Shown here piece after piece: positions 61,765 to 64,000 of a stretch of 64,000 nucleotides of DNA (position 1 is its first letter; every line of letters begins with the position of its first letter). The position numbers and the translations under genes are program-made. This DNA is from Lachnospiraceae bacterium (GTDB lineage: Bacteria; Bacillota; Clostridia; Lachnospirales; Lachnospiraceae): the NCBI GenBank assembly GCA_019421365.1, contig JAHZFJ010000023.1:7897-71896 (forward strand), written 5' to 3'. The notes beneath the pieces are model-generated. The model was not told the origin of the DNA. It saw only the letters and a program-made list of their open reading frames with translations, and ran no database searches.

Positions 61765-63822
61765 ATGAAATGCAAAAAGATTGGTATGAAGATGATTATT
61801 ACTATATTGCCGGTTATTCTCTTAGCGATGGTGATATTAACTGTATTGAGTGCTAAATCAAGTGAAAAAATTATTAAAGAACAAATTAACAATGTAATGG
61901 ATTCGGAATTGTCTGCACAGCTTCAGAATATTCAAAACTATTTAAATTCCGTTTCTTCAATGGCAAATACATTATCAAAATCAGTAGGAAGTACATATGA
62001 AAGTTCAAACATATCTGATTATGAGAAGTTGTTAGGTAGAATGGCTATGGACAATGATTTAGTTCTGGGGTGTGGAATATGGTTCGAACCATATGTCTTT
62101 GACACATCACAGAAATACGTGGGGCCATACGTATACAAAGAGGGATCTAATTACATAACTACCTACGATTATAGCAATGCAGATTATGATTATTTCACTC
62201 AAGAGTATTATAAGAATTCTAAAAGTACAACGAAAGCGGTATTTACAAATCCCTATTATGATGAAACATTAGATACCATTATGTCTACCTGTTCAATCCC
62301 AATCTTTAATCATAATAATACTTATATCGGCTGTATTACGGTAGATATGGAGTTAACCGCCATACAAACTCTTGTTGGAGATATCAAGGTTGGAGAAGGT
62401 GGCAGTGGGCTTCTTCTTACAGCTGATGGAACGTATATATATGGTGATGATTTAGAAAAAGCCACAAACAGTGAGAATATTATGGAGGATGATAATAGTT
62501 CCCTTGCAGAAGCAGCGGTAGAGATTATGGGAAATCAAGAAGGGACATCGTCTTATGTAAAAGATAAGAATGAATATAATTTATATTATACAACTCTTCC
62601 AGATTTAAATTGGAAATTAATCATTCAGATACCTGAAAAAGAATTAATTCGTCCAATTGTTGAATTAGTACAGAAGTTAATTATTGTATGTATTATAGCT
62701 GTACTAGGGGTTATGGCTACTGTTTTAATACAGGTGAAGTCTATATCTAATGGACTTAAGAAGGTGAAAACTTTTGCCAGTTCATTAGCGAATCGAGATT
62801 TTACTATTAAACAATTAGAAGTGAAGACAATTGATGAACTTGGGCAGATGGGGGATTCTCTGAATGAGATGTATAATAGTAATAAAACGGTTATTCAAAA
62901 CATTGCGAGTCGAGCGGACGAAATCAATGATTCTAGTACCAAGTTGAATGATTCTGCAGTAAATTTACAAAAGCAATTTCTTAAGATTGAGAACTATATG
63001 GCAGAAGTAAATGAGGCGATGATGACAACAAGTGCTTCGACGGAAGAGGTAAATGCCTCAACAGAAGAGGTAAATGCCTCTGTAAGTGTTCTAGCAGCGC
63101 AGATTCAAAAAAGCAAAGCAATGTCTGATGAAATTAAAGATCGTGCGGTCAATATTGGAAAGTCAAGTAAGAAGTCTTTCAGCGTAGCATCTGATTTAGC
63201 TGTAAAATATGAGGCAGAACTTAAGAGGAGTCTTGAAAATACAAAAGTTGTAGAGTCGATCGGAACAATGGCTGGTGTGATATCTGATATTGCGAACCAG
63301 ATTAATTTACTTTCTTTAAATGCTTCTATAGAAGCAGCAAGGGCAGGGGAAGCTGGTAGAGGATTTGCAGTCGTTGCATCTGAAATTGGTAGACTTGCTA
63401 ACGATACGGCCATCACGGTTACGGAAATCCAAGATACAATTCAAGATATTGAGGAAGCTTTCAAAGCACTAACGCAAGATTCAAGTGCCCTTTTATCTTT
63501 TGTGAAAGAAACAGTAACGCCTGATTATCAAAGCTTTGTTAATGTAGCAGAACAATATGAAGCAGATGCAAATCATATTGAAGATATATCAGAGAAGATT
63601 TCCGAGATGGGAAGCGGAATTGAGAGAATTATGAAAGAAGTAAGTCTTGCAATTCAAAGTATTGCGGAATCGGCACAATCAACTGCAGAGAATAGCAACC
63701 TTATTATGAACTCTGTAACGGAGGTATCTTCAACCGTGGAGGATGTTAATTCCATGTCGAAACAACAAGAAGACATTGCATATAATCTTAGTCAAGTAGT
63801 TGGTGAATTCAAATTACAGTAG
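61765..63822 (+). CDS. Methyl-accepting chemotaxis protein with dCache sensor
   Basis: A 685-residue receptor. Membrane helix 1 (about 8-28, ITILPVILLAMVILTVL) is followed by an extracellular dCache domain of about 270 residues: LVLGCGIWFEPYVFD, FTNPYYDETLDTIMSTCSIP and GCITVDMELTAIQTLV. Helix 2 lies near 305-325 and a HAMP linker follows. The cytoplasmic signalling domain has the hairpin tip NQINLLSLNASIEAARAGEA. dCache receptors often sense amino acids or small carboxylates; the ligand is unknown. AAAGGAG precedes ATG 61765. It is monocistronic with a terminator at 63898. Confidence 0.93.
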   Translation: MKCKKIGMKMIITILPVILLAMVILTVLSAKSSEKIIKEQINNVMDSELSAQLQNIQNYLNSVSSMANTLSKSVGSTYESSNISDYEKLLGRMAMDNDLVLGCGIWFEPYVFDTSQKYVGPYVYKEGSNYITTYDYSNADYDYFTQEYYKNSKSTTKAVFTNPYYDETLDTIMSTCSIPIFNHNNTYIGCITVDMELTAIQTLVGDIKVGEGGSGLLLTADGTYIYGDDLEKATNSENIMEDDNSSLAEAAVEIMGNQEGTSSYVKDKNEYNLYYTTLPDLNWKLIIQIPEKELIRPIVELVQKLIIVCIIAVLGVMATVLIQVKSISNGLKKVKTFASSLANRDFTIKQLEVKTIDELGQMGDSLNEMYNSNKTVIQNIASRADEINDSSTKLNDSAVNLQKQFLKIENYMAEVNEAMMTTSASTEEVNASTEEVNASVSVLAAQIQKSKAMSDEIKDRAVNIGKSSKKSFSVASDLAVKYEAELKRSLENTKVVESIGTMAGVISDIANQINLLSLNASIEAARAGEAGRGFAVVASEIGRLANDTAITVTEIQDTIQDIEEAFKALTQDSSALLSFVKETVTPDYQSFVNVAEQYEADANHIEDISEKISEMGSGIERIMKEVSLAIQSIAESAQSTAENSNLIMNSVTEVSSTVEDVNSMSKQQEDIAYNLSQVVGEFKLQ

Positions 63823-63897
63823 ATTTGTATGAATTTAAGAAGTGAACTATACAGAATGCAATGAATGATAAACTAGATTGTATAAGAATTGAAAACT

Positions 63898-63950
63898 AAA
63901 AGATGTGCCACTGGCTGTATAACACTTACAGCAGTGGCACATCTTTATTG
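63898..63950 (+). terminator. Terminator of chemotaxis receptor gene
   Basis: AGATGTGCCACTG (63901-63913) and CAGTGGCACATCT (63932-63944) form a perfect 13-bp stem followed by TTATTG. Confidence 0.85.
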
Positions 63951-63968
63951 TATAGAAGCAAAATAAAC

Positions 63969-63985
63969 CACCGGCTCTGCCGGTG
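63969..63985. repeat. GC-rich hairpin at window end
   Basis: CACCGGC-TCT-GCCGGTG is a perfect 7-bp hairpin far richer in GC than its surroundings. It continues into sequence beyond the window, so its nature cannot be settled. Confidence 0.35.
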
Positions 63986-64000
63986 TGTCCCCAGCCAGCT

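Overview
The window is AT-rich, low-GC Gram-positive DNA with strong AGGAGG-type ribosome binding sites and short intergenic terminators. The gene content points to an anaerobic clostridial Lachnospiraceae resembling Clostridium (Lachnoclostridium) phytofermentans: an anaerobe-type nif cluster with nifI1/nifI2, a NifD with an extra internal insert, a nifN-B fusion, a split NifV, and lineage-typical DUF4491, DUF4358 and DUF434 genes. No tRNA, rRNA, CRISPR array, complete insertion sequence or phage gene was found.

Layout. 1-3.9 kb: tail of an ABC exporter, a kinase-like orphan, a DUF434 protein, a disrupted lipoprotein gene and a hexapeptide acetyltransferase. 3.7-17.5 kb: nitrogen-fixation cluster in the order nifH, nifI1, nifI2, nifD, nifK, a small ORF, nifE, nifN-B, a [2Fe-2S] ferredoxin, nifV-omega, nifV-alpha, an anfO-like gene and two uncharacterised genes, one with a cysteine-rich tail. 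17.6-19.8 kb: a nested inverted-repeat element, then a divergent GroEL-like chaperonin and a PqqD-like protein. 19.9-23.9 kb: a LysR regulator divergent from modABC (molybdate uptake). 24-30.3 kb: alcohol dehydrogenase, DUF4491, TrkA/TrkH potassium uptake and a MATE exporter. 30.7-40.9 kb: nucleoside uptake and breakdown genes (LacI regulator, ribokinase, BMP lipoprotein, ABC ATPase, two permeases, nucleoside hydrolase) followed by a large ADP-ribosylglycohydrolase-family protein. 41-64 kb: mixed genes (esterase, QueG, SGNH hydrolase, RtcB, SWIM/SNF2 helicase, Nudix-DUF429 fusion, HNH nuclease, RDD protein, phosphodiesterase, VWA protein, chemotaxis receptor), with several decayed genes.

How the parts work together. 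NifHDK is the Mo-nitrogenase; NifI1/NifI2 are PII-type switches; NifE, NifN-B and NifV build FeMo-cofactor and its homocitrate; ModABC supplies molybdate; the ferredoxin may supply electrons. The most interesting element is the chaperonin/PqqD pair placed between nif and mod. By ungapped alignment to E. coli GroEL recalled from memory, the chaperonin has lost both ATP-hydrolysis aspartates (D52 and D398 positions) but keeps the GDGTT motif, suggesting a non-cycling chaperonin tied to nitrogenase assembly. The leaders of nifD and the anfO-like gene share a duplicated structured sequence. A nested palindromic element occurs upstream of the chaperonin gene and, in deleted form, upstream of the ADP-ribosylglycohydrolase gene.
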